Source: Acanthaster planci
Lineage: Eukaryota > Echinodermata > Asteroidea > Valvatida > Acanthasteridae
Assembly (NCBI RefSeq): GCF_001949145.1
Contig: NW_019091408.1
Location: 592,602 to 656,601, forward strand
Direction: 5' to 3'
DNA: 64,000 nucleotides
Shown: positions 1-12,800 of the stretch, one piece after another
How positions within the stretch are numbered: position 1 is the stretch's first letter
How the letters are laid out: every line of letters starts with the position of its first letter
Program-made: the position numbers and the translations under genes
Notes under the pieces: model-generated
Told to the model about the DNA's origin: nothing
The model's input: the letters and a program-made list of their open reading frames with translations, nothing else
Database searches by the model: none

Positions 1-549
1 TTACATGTAGTAGGTTTGTAACTCACGATCAGACAGAGGTTCAAATCCAGCTGCAGGCATTGCATTGTGTACATTGTTGTAGAGACCATCATGGACCATA
101 CTCAAGTAACAGAATGAACAATGACAAAGGAAAGCTGTTGTTGCAGTTCATTTGAATAGACCTTTTTCCTGTGATGTCACTATCGTGCTGGACCGCAGTG
201 TGTTGTGATGTATGAGTGCATAGTGTTGTGATGGTAATCTACTTATTCAAGATAAACTAGTCAAGCATGCAACGTTCACACGTGTGCTTGTACGTGGTTG
301 AAGCTGCCCGTAGAAATATATGCGATCACCATGGCCAAGGCAGTCCACGCGTGGTGGTATTGTTTACATTTTAGCGCAATCCAGTCACGTGGGTGAAAAA
401 GGGCTGTAGCTCATAGCTTGAGTTCCAACTGGAGGTCTTTTGTGTTGGTCTTGTGATTGCTCTTTTCAGTACCCCTCAACCAAGTAAATTGTCCCACTAT
501 ACAAATTAGTTTCAGAATGGAACATTTCCTTTCTTTTCCTAAAAAACAG
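1..549 (+). other. Upstream intron of the twitchin-like gene, with SINE remnant
   Basis: This is non-coding sequence before exon 1. Bases 1-60 resemble the 3' half of a tRNA-derived SINE, with a B-box-like aggttcaaatcc at about 37-48. Nothing else is recognised. Confidence 0.4.
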
Positions 550-837
550 AAAAGCCACGAATTGACTCCAATGCCCTGAGCCTGCGTGACCTCAAGGTGA
601 GGCAAGGTGAGCCCTTTGCCATCAAGGTACCCTTTGTGGCCAGCCCCGCCCCCGAGGCAGTCTGGTACAAAGACAACCGTGAGATCAAGCTGACTGACCG
701 GGTGGCGGTGGACACCAATGAGACCACCTGCACACTGAACAACAAGTCAGCCGAGCGGGGCGACACAGGCACCTACAAGGTCACCCTGGAGAACAGCTCG
801 GGAACCGACTCGGCCTCTCTCAAAGTCACTGTACTCT
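550..837 (+). CDS. Twitchin-like exon 1: Ig domain 1
   Basis: This is a single-exon I-set Ig domain beginning KPRIDSNALSLRDLKVRQGE and ending LKVTVL. It has the Trp of strand C (AVWYKDN) and the D-x-G-x-Y motif (DTGTYKV). The acceptor is aaaacag|aa and the donor is t|gtgagt, both phase 1. It follows the Cys-poor pattern typical of the Ig domains interspersed among FN3 domains in twitchin. Confidence 0.9.
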
Positions 838-3800
838 GTGAGTCCTCTTTCCAGCAGATTTTTAAGTTCTTGTAAACTTTGAACCTGCATAATGAAACTC
901 CCTCCGAAAGTGAGATTTCAGTATCGTGCAGTGTTGTAAGCAAGTCATTTTTTCCCAAGGTCAAGTCAAGTCTCAAGTTAAATTTTACCAAGTTGAGTCA
1001 AGTCACAAGTCAATTTTTTCAAGTCAAATTTTTCAAAGTCAACTATTGATTACTTGTTGGGGTAGTTGTTCTTTTCTACCTGTTTAAAGAGGTTTCTTCC
1101 GTTATGCTTTTAGATAATATACGTGTCTGGAAAATAAAGAATAAGGCCAAAAGGAAAACGGTCATTCTGCTTCCAATTAAATGGCTCTGAAAAGCAGGGT
1201 TGATAGGTCAGATTTTTTTTGCTGATTGAATGGGGTAATCAATTACCGTACATGTTGCGGTATATGCAAATCTCAGCCTGGACTTTTTCCATTTTTCACC
1301 ACCAAAGCTATTAAAACTCACCGTATAACGTGATAAAAAACTTGCCTTAATCAGTGCAAAATATCCGAAGTCTAAAAGTCTTAAGAATAATGGACAATTC
1401 TCACCACTATGTACAATGCTCGTCAGGTAATCACAACGAAAAACTGATAAATGTCCGTGTCTCGCATGGTACGTGTGTGTAATGCATCTTGAGGGGTGGG
1501 CGATAAAGCTCATGCTGCGGCAGGAAATTTTTGGAAACATGCTCGCAAACATACAGAAATACATACTTGTACATAGACAAAACATCAAATGCTGTGAATT
1601 TACTTGCAAAAATTTTCATGCTACATTGATTTTTTTTTACTAGCTGCTGTAAAGTTGTGTGCGTGTATGTTTTGTGCAGTGCGCTGTTGACCAAGATGCA
1701 TAGACTGGTTGCCACATTTTCATCATGCCTTCTTTGGCAATGGCATGGCAGGAACCAGTGTAGTATTGCTTCAGTGCATTGAGCATTATTGCCCACATGT
1801 TTTCACCACCGCCATGTAGCAAAATGCTAAGGGAACTTGTGAAAATAATGAAAGTCTCTTTTCCAAATGTGGGAATGTAAGTAGGTAAACATTTAAATGC
1901 AGGTCCTTTGGCTTGGGTAAAGGTTGTTGAGGGGTATCTTGTAGAGACAAGAGAAACAACAGTTTTTTCTTTAAGTTAGTAAAGTTTTGGGAAATTAGTT
2001 TCTCTACCTTGCTGATATAAATTTAAGGGTCACGTCAAAAAATTAGGGTCAGTCAGGAACCGGAAGTGGAACTTTGGTATAATTGCTGTTCTGAACAACG
2101 AATAATGCAACGTCTATAAATATACATGCCTTGAGATCGCCTTGTGTTTCCAAACCGATTGTGTGTGGACACTCAAAAGCTTGTATAAATTTGTAGCAAA
2201 CATTTGTCACAAAGTCAGATTTAGTCAAGTCACAAGTCATATTCTTTCAAGTCAAGTCCCAAGTCATTTTTTGTCAAGTCAAGTCCCAAGTCATTTTTTG
2301 TCAAGTCAAGTCCCAAGTCATTTTTTGTCAAGTCAAGTCTCAAGTCATTTTTTGTCAAGTCAAGTCCCAAGTCATTTTTTGTCAAGTCAAGTCTCAAGTC
2401 AAGACAATAGTGACTTGAGTCTGACTTGAGTCCAAGTTAGAAACTCGAATCAACAACACTGGTATCATGAACAGGGTTCTCCCACTGACTCACATGATGC
2501 AACAAACATCCAGCACAGTGACAACAGTCAAGTCTACAAAGCTTTATTAATGGCAAAAAGTATGAGCTAGCATCCTATGCTGACCATTATCCCATTTAAC
2601 ATGTTTAATAAAGAATTTGCGGCTATTTTACATGAAAACAAGCCTCACTCAAGTGGAGTGTGTAACAATGTTGAAGTTTAGCATAAGTATTTTACAAGTT
2701 CTTTTTGGTTTTTGTCACAAGGGATATGTACCAGCAAGTCTTGTTATTGTAGCTTATGCATGAGTAACGTGCAGCTTGTATTGAAACATGAGTACTTCTG
2801 ATCCCCTTGTGAGGACTTAGTAGTACTTGTGAAGCAGTTGTGAGAACTTAAGAAGTATTGCTGAAGTACTCACACTTCTGTAAAACTGCTTATGCCTATT
2901 AACAGCATTTAAAAACTTCTATTAAGACTTAAGGCCGGTTCATACCGGTACTTGCTGCGAAAGTGAACAGAATGGGAACTTGTGACATCAGATCATATAT
3001 TCGTGCTGCGAATTTGCAAAAATTGAACACATTTCAACAGATTTTTGCTGCTAATCTTTTGTGATGTCAACTTTGCTTTGCTTTCACATTCGCCTGTTGT
3101 ATAAACAAGCTTTTATGTACAGTGTTCTTGTAACGTTTTAATGAGGACTTGTGGAGCAATTGTGAGAACTTACAAATAAGTGTACAGTACTTGTTAAGAA
3201 CTAATGAAGTACTTGTGAAGATTTGTGAAGCAGTTGAAAAGTACTAGTACACAATACTGATATGAACATACAACGTCAGTTGGCAGTGTCAGTTAATGTC
3301 TCCCATTTCTGTACTTTACAACAACACTAGTACATAAACTGGCCTTTACAGTAGATGTCCGTTGGCCTTGCCAGTTGATGTCTGTTTCCCATCCCCTCTG
3401 CTTATAGGCCCTCCCACGGCACCCAAAGCCCCTCTAGAGTACTCGGACTTCACGAAAGACTCCCTCAAGCTGACCTGGCAGCCGCCAGAAGAGGATGGCA
3501 ACAGCGCCATCACAGGCTATGTGGTGGAGCAGCGCGATGCCAACCGCGACAACTGGACAAAGCTGACCAGCTCTGCATCCATTGTGGGCTACACCGCCCG
3601 CAACCTGCACACACATAACGACTACGTGTTCCGGGTCTCGGCAGCTAACCAGTACGGCGTTAGCGAGCCATTGGAGGGCCGGCAGGTCAAGGCCAAGTTG
3701 CCGTTTGGTAAGTCTGTGGGCTAGGTCCCACCAGCCTATGGCTAGAAGTAACATAAGCATCTATGGAGTAATGACTGCAGCAGCTAGCCTGTGGCTTCCA

Positions 3801-6800
3801 TAGGGCCCATATAATATTCAGCCACAGCCACAACTTTTGGACACAGCTTCAGTTTGTAAAACCTTTGGAGTTAATGTTTTTAAAGCATTGCAATCCATCA
3901 TAACAATGATTGTGATTAGTGGTCATTCCATGAAGTTGGGTAGTGTGACAAAGGAGCTGAGATTTCAAATTCACTTGTGTGTCATTTTTCCCCCAAGTTT
4001 TGACACATTATCAACTGTTCCTCATAACTGGTAATACTTTGCAGTAACTTACATGTTGGCGGAAAAGGAAATATTCAGGTGTTACGTATCATGCTGCGGG
4101 TTGTGGATGTAATACGGAAACCACACAGTTTCAGCAAAGATTTCTCCAAGTAGTAATGTTATAATGATTCATTTGTTATGTTCTAAATATTGGCAAGTAC
4201 ATGTATCCCAACAAAAATAAAACAAAGAAGGTAATATACCACAAGAATGAATGTCAGGCTAGGTGCATGTATTCATCCTGGGACAATTTTCCGGACCAGG
4301 CACTTTGTGGTTGAGCTGAGCATTTTCCTGTGTTCCGTCGGCACGGTTGGGTTCAAACGAAGTGCCATCTTTGTGGCCATTTACAGCCGCATAGATGGCA
4401 ATATTTGTGTTGATCTTTGCCTCGTTTATCCCTGATTATATTAAAAAATGTACTGAAAATATCATGTCGGATTTCACCGAAAACACTGCAATACATTGTG
4501 TACACTAGCACAGTTCCTCACAGCGCAGAATCGCTAATTGTTAATCCTGGAGGGATTTGTGGAACTAGGTGCATCAGCAACAAGGCTATGCCATTTTTGA
4601 CTGGGGGGGATTCGGGAATACTTAGGCATGTACCAAATATTCCTGTTTTTATGTTTAGATAATGATACCATCGTGGAAGTTATGCAAACTGGAGTGATTG
4701 CTTAACCATAACTGATAAACATTTTTGGTTTGAAAATGTGCTCAAAACCTGTTTATGTATGAGTTTAAGGTATGACTCCTCCAAGGGGATTGCTGTACCA
4801 CCCCTATTATTACATGATGGTAACGGTCATTGCAATAACAAGATAGGAACCGTCAGAGTCTTTTCCGATTAAATGTAAATTGTCAATAATAAAAATTTAC
4901 CGAGCATGAGCACACTACACGTCTCATAAATTTTAAGGATTCATTCTGTCTACGATCTTGTACTTTGAAATCAATGATACCGGTCTCTAATGGCTGAATT
5001 TACTTCCAACAAACTTAGGGTGGACGTGACTGCGTTGCATACATAACAAGAGTAAGCAATATACGTAACATACGTGACATACATATACATAAGCAAGAGC
5101 TGTTGAAGCATGGAAGAATCCATTTCCAATGAGGGGCGCACACTTCCGCTTAACAGAACACCAAGGGTTGTGGACGCAACAGAATGGTTGCAGAAACCAC
5201 GCTCAGCATTCTGGCAAGAACAAATTATTTCTATAGAACTAAAATACAGCAGTGAACGCCGAGTTGAGAAAAAGGACATCTGGGTTGTAGTTTTCAAACG
5301 GTAGTGATGTAGTTAGCAATTATTTTCAAGGTTCAAAAAACGAACTCCTGTTTTGGACGTAACGTGACTATTTGTGTATGGAAACCACATGTTATGTCCA
5401 TACCCTCAAACAAAATAGGGGCTCACTTATGAAGGAGGGGTAGTTAACATAAACTATACAGTGAACTGAAATGACCCATATACCACATGATTAGATATAC
5501 AGGTCGGATTAAAAAAAAAAGGAAACTGAGATATTATTGCTTATAGTTGAAGTAGGGCTCATGTGAATAAACGGGAGGTATCATCTGTTAGGTTTGAATC
5601 TCTTCTCTAAAATGACACCTTGATCATATCGATATGTTCACAGTTGACTGAGCAGTGACCAACTCTGTGAAAGGGTCCTTTTAAGGAATTGCGCCACTTT
5701 CTTCCCTGGCATTCAGTGGCCTTAACCATAACATTATACTTTCAAATGAATTTGGGTGAGGAAACCTTGCAGTGAAGTTAATAAGCGGGTGAGATGAGAC
5801 GTGCAGTAAATTTAACAGGTGGAGGACGAGAACTTAGAAGTAAAATGAATGAAGCGACCCGCCAAGGAGGATGCCCCAGATCCAAACCCTTCCAATTTCT
5901 AATCAGGCCCTTTAAGGAATGTACTCATCACACTGCTTATGTACTACTTCATTTGTTTGCTTTATTAAAGGAATAAAAAAAAAAAGAAACCTTCAATACA
6001 CTCACAGGAGGAAGACTAAAGATCAATTATGCCCTTCATAAATAAATAACCAAACAAAATAATACAATTTACATATTAGGTGATGGCACAAATAACGATA
6101 TGTGACATTTTCAGAATACACAGGTATGGTTCCTCACCCACGGTGATGACCTTGTATTTCAGCTCAGTGGCTGGTCTGTTGCAGTGGTAGCACACAGCTA
6201 GACTAGACTACAAATTGTAGGTTCAAACAGGACAAGTTCCAAACTAGGACATGTATTAACAAACATGTTTTATGAGGCCAGTGAAGAACCTAATATTGGG
6301 TCCTTGACCACACAGCAGAGTCACATGTCAAGAAGCCAAAGCAACAATTTCAGACAGTGCAATTTTATGTATAGAATACACGCATGAACGGGGGCACGCA
6401 GAGTGTGGCACCAGCTACATGACACACAATATACATTGTTAATGCGTTGCCATATAACGCTACTCACACTGCAACATGCCTTGGTCATCACTTTTACCCA
6501 TAAAATTGTCATAGGTAAAATTACAATATTGCTCCTGATATGCAGCAGCCTGAAACTTGCAGAAGTAAATTACCTGATGGCGTCCTGCGTGGGGTTCTAA
6601 AAGGATGGTCTAATGTAAATAAGGACAAAAATGTTTCCACCTTGGAAAAACGACAGAACTCTCAATAAACCCTCCAGACCATGCTGCGTTTTAGCAATTT
6701 TTGTGTAAACTTTCATGTGTAAAGAATCGACTCTAAAACGTGCATACATTTTTAGAAATACAAAGGATCAATCACGTCAGTTGCAAGGAACACGGCATTT

Positions 6801-9800
6801 GGCTGTTATCCTTGTTCCTTTTGAATAATTAATAATGTCAAGAGCGACAACATTAACAATAAACTTGTACAAGTACGGTGATACAAAAAAAGTCTGTCTC
6901 CCTACATTAACAAGTGGGTGGGGAGAGGCTTGCAATTTCTAAAAACACATGCAGGCATACATGAGAATGGAGATTACAAAAGCGTTTTTCTTGCTTCAAA
7001 GTGGTTGCAGACCGGGAGCATTGAGAAATTGGGAGGTGCTTTTGCTAAAAATTGTCCAGAATGTCCTCCTCTAGCCAAGGCAATGACTTGGCACAATGTT
7101 CACCAGTATCAGTGTGAAAGAACCAGCTTAAACCCAGCTTTGACTTTTTCTGTCACCTTGTGACAAATTGACACCACAAAAACCACAAATGAGAAGTGGC
7201 GCAATTCCCTAAATGGACTCTTTCAAAAATTGGTCACTACTCAGTCAACCGTGAATGTATCACTATGATCAAGGAGTCATTTTAAAGAGGAGAGTCAAAC
7301 CTGACAGATGATACCTCCCTTTGATTAACATGAGCGCTATTCTGTTACAATTAGCAATAATATCTTGGTTTTGATTTTTATCTACCCCGTAAAATGACAT
7401 GTATTATATCATATCTCATGAGTTATATTGCATAACCTATTATTGCATTTGAACTTATTGAATATAATTCTGTCAGTATTATTTACTGAATTGTGACTGA
7501 TGGTTTTCAAATTCTGACTGCCTATTATTAGATGAGCCTGATGCACCCAGCATCCCCAAGATTGATGCCGTTGACCGCAATTCGGCCCAGATCTCTTGGT
7601 CCCCGCCTGACAATGACGGAGGCAGTCCAGTTACTGGGTATGCTGTGGAGTACCGCAACACAGACGGCAACAGCTGGGAACCAGCCAGCAACTATCCGAC
7701 CAAGGACACTTCAGCCATTGTGCCCAACCTGACCGAAGGGAAGGAGTACCAGTTTAGGGTCATTGCCCTGAATGAAGCTGGCCCGGGCAAGCCCAGCCGG
7801 GCATCCGACGCTGTCGTTGCCAAAATGCCCATCTGTAAGTCCTGGTCTCCCATGTTTTCCCATCACCAAGGCCAACTTTTAGATTCACAATGAGCTTCAT
7901 TCCTAACTTGGCCATTTTGTATCATGTTTCCTCGTCCAACTGATTTATTCAACAAAGTAAAGTGGGAAGGAGCCTGACTATTTTTCTCTATTAAAGTGTA
8001 GGTGTAGCCTCTTTAAAAAACAGTTTTCTTTTGGACAACAAAGAAGACATGACTTTGTATCCCATCTGGGCAGAAGGATAGTTATCTATAATTAGCCCTA
8101 TTGCATCATCTTTATTCCTTCATATATATTAAGTGTTTTGACAATATTAAGAGGGATCGCCTTGTCAGTTCAAGATGGCCAACTTGTGAATAAGGCCAAT
8201 TGGTGGGAATGCAAATGCACTTTTTGTGACATTGCTTCAAGTGCTCCTGATGCAAATTTCAAGAAGTTGAAGTTATTTTAATCTTACCAGTTTTTAACTG
8301 CCTTGGCACTCAAACTGCTGACTTGCAACATAGATGGTTCCTTTCCAGCCATGACAATATTAACCAAAATATTAGACATTAGAGTAAGCATCGAAACTTT
8401 ACATCTGCTTTTGAACCATGATATGGGTACTATAAATAGTCAGTGACATTTTGACACTGCAACTATAATATCTTTGACGGAGTAATATCATTGACCTGTG
8501 AATGTTAGTAATATTAGTATATGATATCATCAGTAATTATTTCTTGTGGTACCTGCTGGGGTATTTGATTCAGACCAGTCAGGTTAACCCCTTAAGAATT
8601 CACAGCCCCAGTGACTTTATGTGTGCATTACTAAGCAAGATGTCACGGGTTCAAGTCCCATCTGACCCAGCTTCAAACGTTTCCTTCTGACAGGCTTTAA
8701 TCCATGGTTTATATCTTGACAGTGCCGGCTGATGCTCCTGGGCGGCCGTCAGTTGATAAAGTCCGCAAGGACCACATTGGCGTGTCCTGGAACAGGCCCA
8801 TGTCGGATGGTGGGTCCAAGATCAAAGACTACGTCGTGGAGAAGCGCAAAGTGCCCGAGAGTGGCCCCAAGGGTGACTGGGTGGACGTAAGTTGGAGTTG
8901 ACCCCACACTGTGGCGGCATCCAAATTACTTGATTTTAGCACCAAGAGACGCTCGGCAGCTAGGCTGCCACTATTTCCCATAGATTGCTGTGTTACTCCC
9001 AGCCGTAGCCAAATTGATGTTCACATGGCTTGTTCATAACTTATCCACCAACTGGAGCTAACAGAGATTATTACCCAAACCTTGGCTATGTTTCGAACTT
9101 AATGGTAATAAACAATATTGAATTTTTTGTAGGGCACACAGTGTCTAACAATTAATCTGTTCCTTGTACTCACTGGAACTTTTTCATTATAAAGAGTTCT
9201 TCCTGGCTTTTTCCTTTTTTTGGTCCCAGGCTGTCAAAGTTCCAGCAACAGAGGAGCATGCTACAGTTCCGGACCTGGAGGAGGGTATACCCTATGAGTT
9301 CAGAGTTCGTGCCAATACCGAGGAGGGCCCTCCCGGTAAACCAAGCATCCCGACACCAGTTGTCACCGCTGAGGACCGACCGGGTGAGGCCACCACAAAT
9401 GAAATCTATCCTTATGAAGCTTGTGAAACGTATTTTGTTTCATGATTCGTGAAAGTTAGTTTGTGTGCTCTTCACTGCAAGTGTTAAGCTTAAAATTTTC
9501 TCTTTTAGGTGTCTGTCACATTTAAAGATTATGAATAATTGTGCAGATATTCATATTTGCAAATAAAATGGTGATATTTTTGTATGTGATACTTTTCAAA
9601 ATGTTGGAGTTCTTGCTATAGTAAAGTCAGTCAATTTGTCTTGTGTTTACTTTGTATGTGACATTCAAGTATTGTTGAGTAAACTTTAGAAACAAGCCAG
9701 AACAGTGAGCTTTGTTTTTGATCTTCAATTAGGTTTGAAAATTTGCACAGAGCAAAACCTTAAGTGCAAGTTATACAGGATTGCCCAAAAGTGGCATTTA

Positions 9801-12800
9801 CATGTATATGTAGGTACTTTTTTATGTTACAAGAGTGGCCCTAATAGATACCAAAAAAACCCTTCTCCCTCTGACTCTGAGGTGGAGGAGACAAAAGAAC
9901 AGATAAATTTTCCAGGGGAACCCATGGAATTGGGTTGGGACTTTTAAAAACTGTTCCACAGGTTGGCTTTGCTTAAATTTGAAATTGGGAAGCAATGGAG
10001 GAAGGCAAGGAGAGTACCACCCCGTCATCCTGATTAAAGTCATGTTTACAGTTTTGTAGTAAATGTCTTGCATCATCAAATTTCTCTGATGTTGCATTCA
10101 CTCAAAATTTGACGGCCATTTTTTTGGGTATATTCTGATCAGAGCGGCCGGTTCTTGACATCAGCACACTCAAGGACGTCAAGGTCAAAGGTGGTGAGAA
10201 GTTTGATCTCAAGCTGTCCTACACGGGCATCCCCAAGCCTGAGGTGACTTGGGAGCTGAACAGCCAGCCGGTCAAGGAGGACGGCCGTGTCCTGATCAAG
10301 ACCACGCATGATGTGACAGCGCTTGTCGTGGAGAGTGCGCAGCGGGTCGATGCGGGCCGCTACACAGTCACATTGAGGAACAGTGCCGGCACAGACAGTG
10401 GCAAAGTCAAGGTGGTGGTCCTTGGTGAGTGAAAATATTGGTTAGCAAATTTTTGAGCTAAAGCCAAATTGGCAGGGACCAGTTGCAAGATATGTACATG
10501 GTGCGTGAGACTTTGTCTTGTAACCTGTTTTTTTTTCTGTGACAAGGGCATTTTTGTGCTTGGCAGCCCTGAGAAATTGGCCCAAGATATTAGCCAAGCT
10601 GTGACAACTTTTATTTAAACTTAACATGAACTAAGAGACATCCATGCTCTGTGCGTGTGCCAAACTTCATTTCAATTAATGAACAATTCTTGACATTGTC
10701 ATTCCCTTTGCACAAATCAGCAATTCCATACCTACGTTCTCTCGGTGAACAACTTCAAAATGTTCAGTGCTCTGCATCAAAATTGGGGCACTTTGTGAGG
10801 TCATGTCCAAATTTGAAAATTGGTGTCAAAAGGTGCAAAAACTGTCACTTTTGAAACTCGATTAGTGCAGCTCTTTTTACTAATCGAATCTCACTTTAAT
10901 AATAAACAACTTCAGATTTTTCAGCTTCCATGGTCGAAGTTTGGCATTTCTGTCAATATTGGACAAATTGGTGTCAAAACTTGCGAAAGAGACATCAGTT
11001 GCCCAATTTTTGTCAGTTTCTTCAATCTTTTGGGCAATTTTGTCATCCAGATGCCCCAGCCACCCCCGAGGGTCCTCTCAATGTGTCAGACATCACCCCA
11101 GAGTCGGCCAGCCTGTCCTGGAAACCCCCACTGCTGGGGCCTGAGGACGTGGAGAACTACGTAGTGGAGAAGAAGGACGCTGACACAGGGGCCTGGACCA
11201 AGGTCAGTAGCTTCTGCATGACGCCCAACCTCAAAGTGCGCAACCTGCAGGAGGGGAAGGAGTACCAGTTCCGGGTGAGTGCTGAGAACCAGTACGGGGC
11301 CAGCAAGCCACTGCTCAGCGAGCCGATCATCGCCAAGCATCCCTTTGGTGAGCCCATTTCTTTAACGTTCACCATGCGTTGATGGTATTATTTTTGGCCA
11401 AATGCAGTAACTTTTAAAAAAATAAAAAGGCAAGGTATGTTGGCCCACCTCTGAAATGGCACCAAATGCCACAAATACGAATTTTGGAGAGTTATTTGAA
11501 GCAGTGTCTGTCTTTACTGGCAGGCTGGGGGGACAGGCTGGTGGGAACCCTTTCATCTAGGCTCTGGGTGCAGAGTACGTAGAGGAGACCGTACATTCCA
11601 ACACAAATTGGTTGCATGCACTCAGAGTGTTTCATTCCAAATGCCCATAAGCCTGTGCACGGCAGCACCAAATGCGCCTAAACCCGGTTGTCTTTGCTAT
11701 GTAAAAAGCACGCCATCTTTTGTCAGATTTGTAAGACCTTGAAAAAGAATCTTGAACCATGTTAAATGAATAGGAACCTTCACAACTTTTCTGCCACACA
11801 ATGTCCATTTTAACCACAATGCCAAAGTGTGTGACACCTCAAAACAAGACTGTCTCTTTCTGGTGCAAACTAAAACAGGTTTACCATTAAATTGGCATTA
11901 AGGCTTATACTGAAGGAGCCAATTATTATAAGTATATAATAGGTGTTTGGTATGTAAATTAACAAAGTTCCATATATGTGAATTGCACAACTTTGTGTGA
12001 TGCTTTGCCAACTTATTACATAAATATAGATAACAAAAACTTTAGCCATAGTCACCAAAAAGTGTCATTTTAACAATCTTATGGGGCATTTTTTTGGGCA
12101 GATACCCCAGGGGCTCCCGAGCCGCCTCATGCCACCAAGACTGACCGCAATTCCATCAGCCTTGCCTGGAAACCACCTGCCAACAATGGCGGCAGCCCTG
12201 TGCTAAGCTACCTCGTTGAGAAGCGGGAGGCGGGCTCCCCGAACTGGTCTCCGGCCACCCGGGCACCAGTCAAGGACACCAGCTGCTCGGTGCCCAAGCT
12301 GACGGAAGGGACGGAGTACGAGTTCCGCGTAATGGCCCAGAATGCTGCGGGGCCTGGGAAGCCCAGCGACGCCAGTGAAGGGATTGTTGCTGCACCCCCT
12401 TCAGGTGGGTCAAACTTTTCCTTCTTAGGTCAAAAACCACTAGAATCAAATTTCTTTTGAGCAAAAATCTTGCTCAAATAAAAATTAGTGGAAACCAGTT
12501 TTGATGAATGCACTTTTGTTGGTAAGCTGTTTTATTTGCTAAGAATATATTTCTAGTTTCGTTTCTTTCAGATCTCACGTTGGCCAATCGCAATGGGCGA
12601 AATCTGTCAACCCAACCCATTTGGAAAGGGTCGACAGATTTTGTGCATTGTGATTGGCCAAATGCAAACTCTTGGAGGCGCACTGTTGTGAAATACCCAC
12701 ATTGGTTCTCTGACCAGCGTTTTGATGCCGTTTTAATACAGAAGAAATTAGCATTGGCCAATGTCACAATGTTTTGTCATATTAATAGCATTCTAAAATC

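Noticed and set aside
1208-1822. Minus-strand frames of 60-133 codons in intron 1
   Set aside because: They lie inside the hAT-like element, overlap one another in different frames and show no domain or splice context.
2142-2429. 95-codon frame of repeated SSQVPSHFL units
   Set aside because: It is the 27-bp tandem repeat inside the hAT-like element, not a protein.
8640-8690. Possible tRNA gene from the B-box-like gggttcaagtccc
   Set aside because: No A-box at the right distance and no acceptor or anticodon stems. The same applies to B-boxes near 37, 6220 and 37270, so these are SINE relics or chance.
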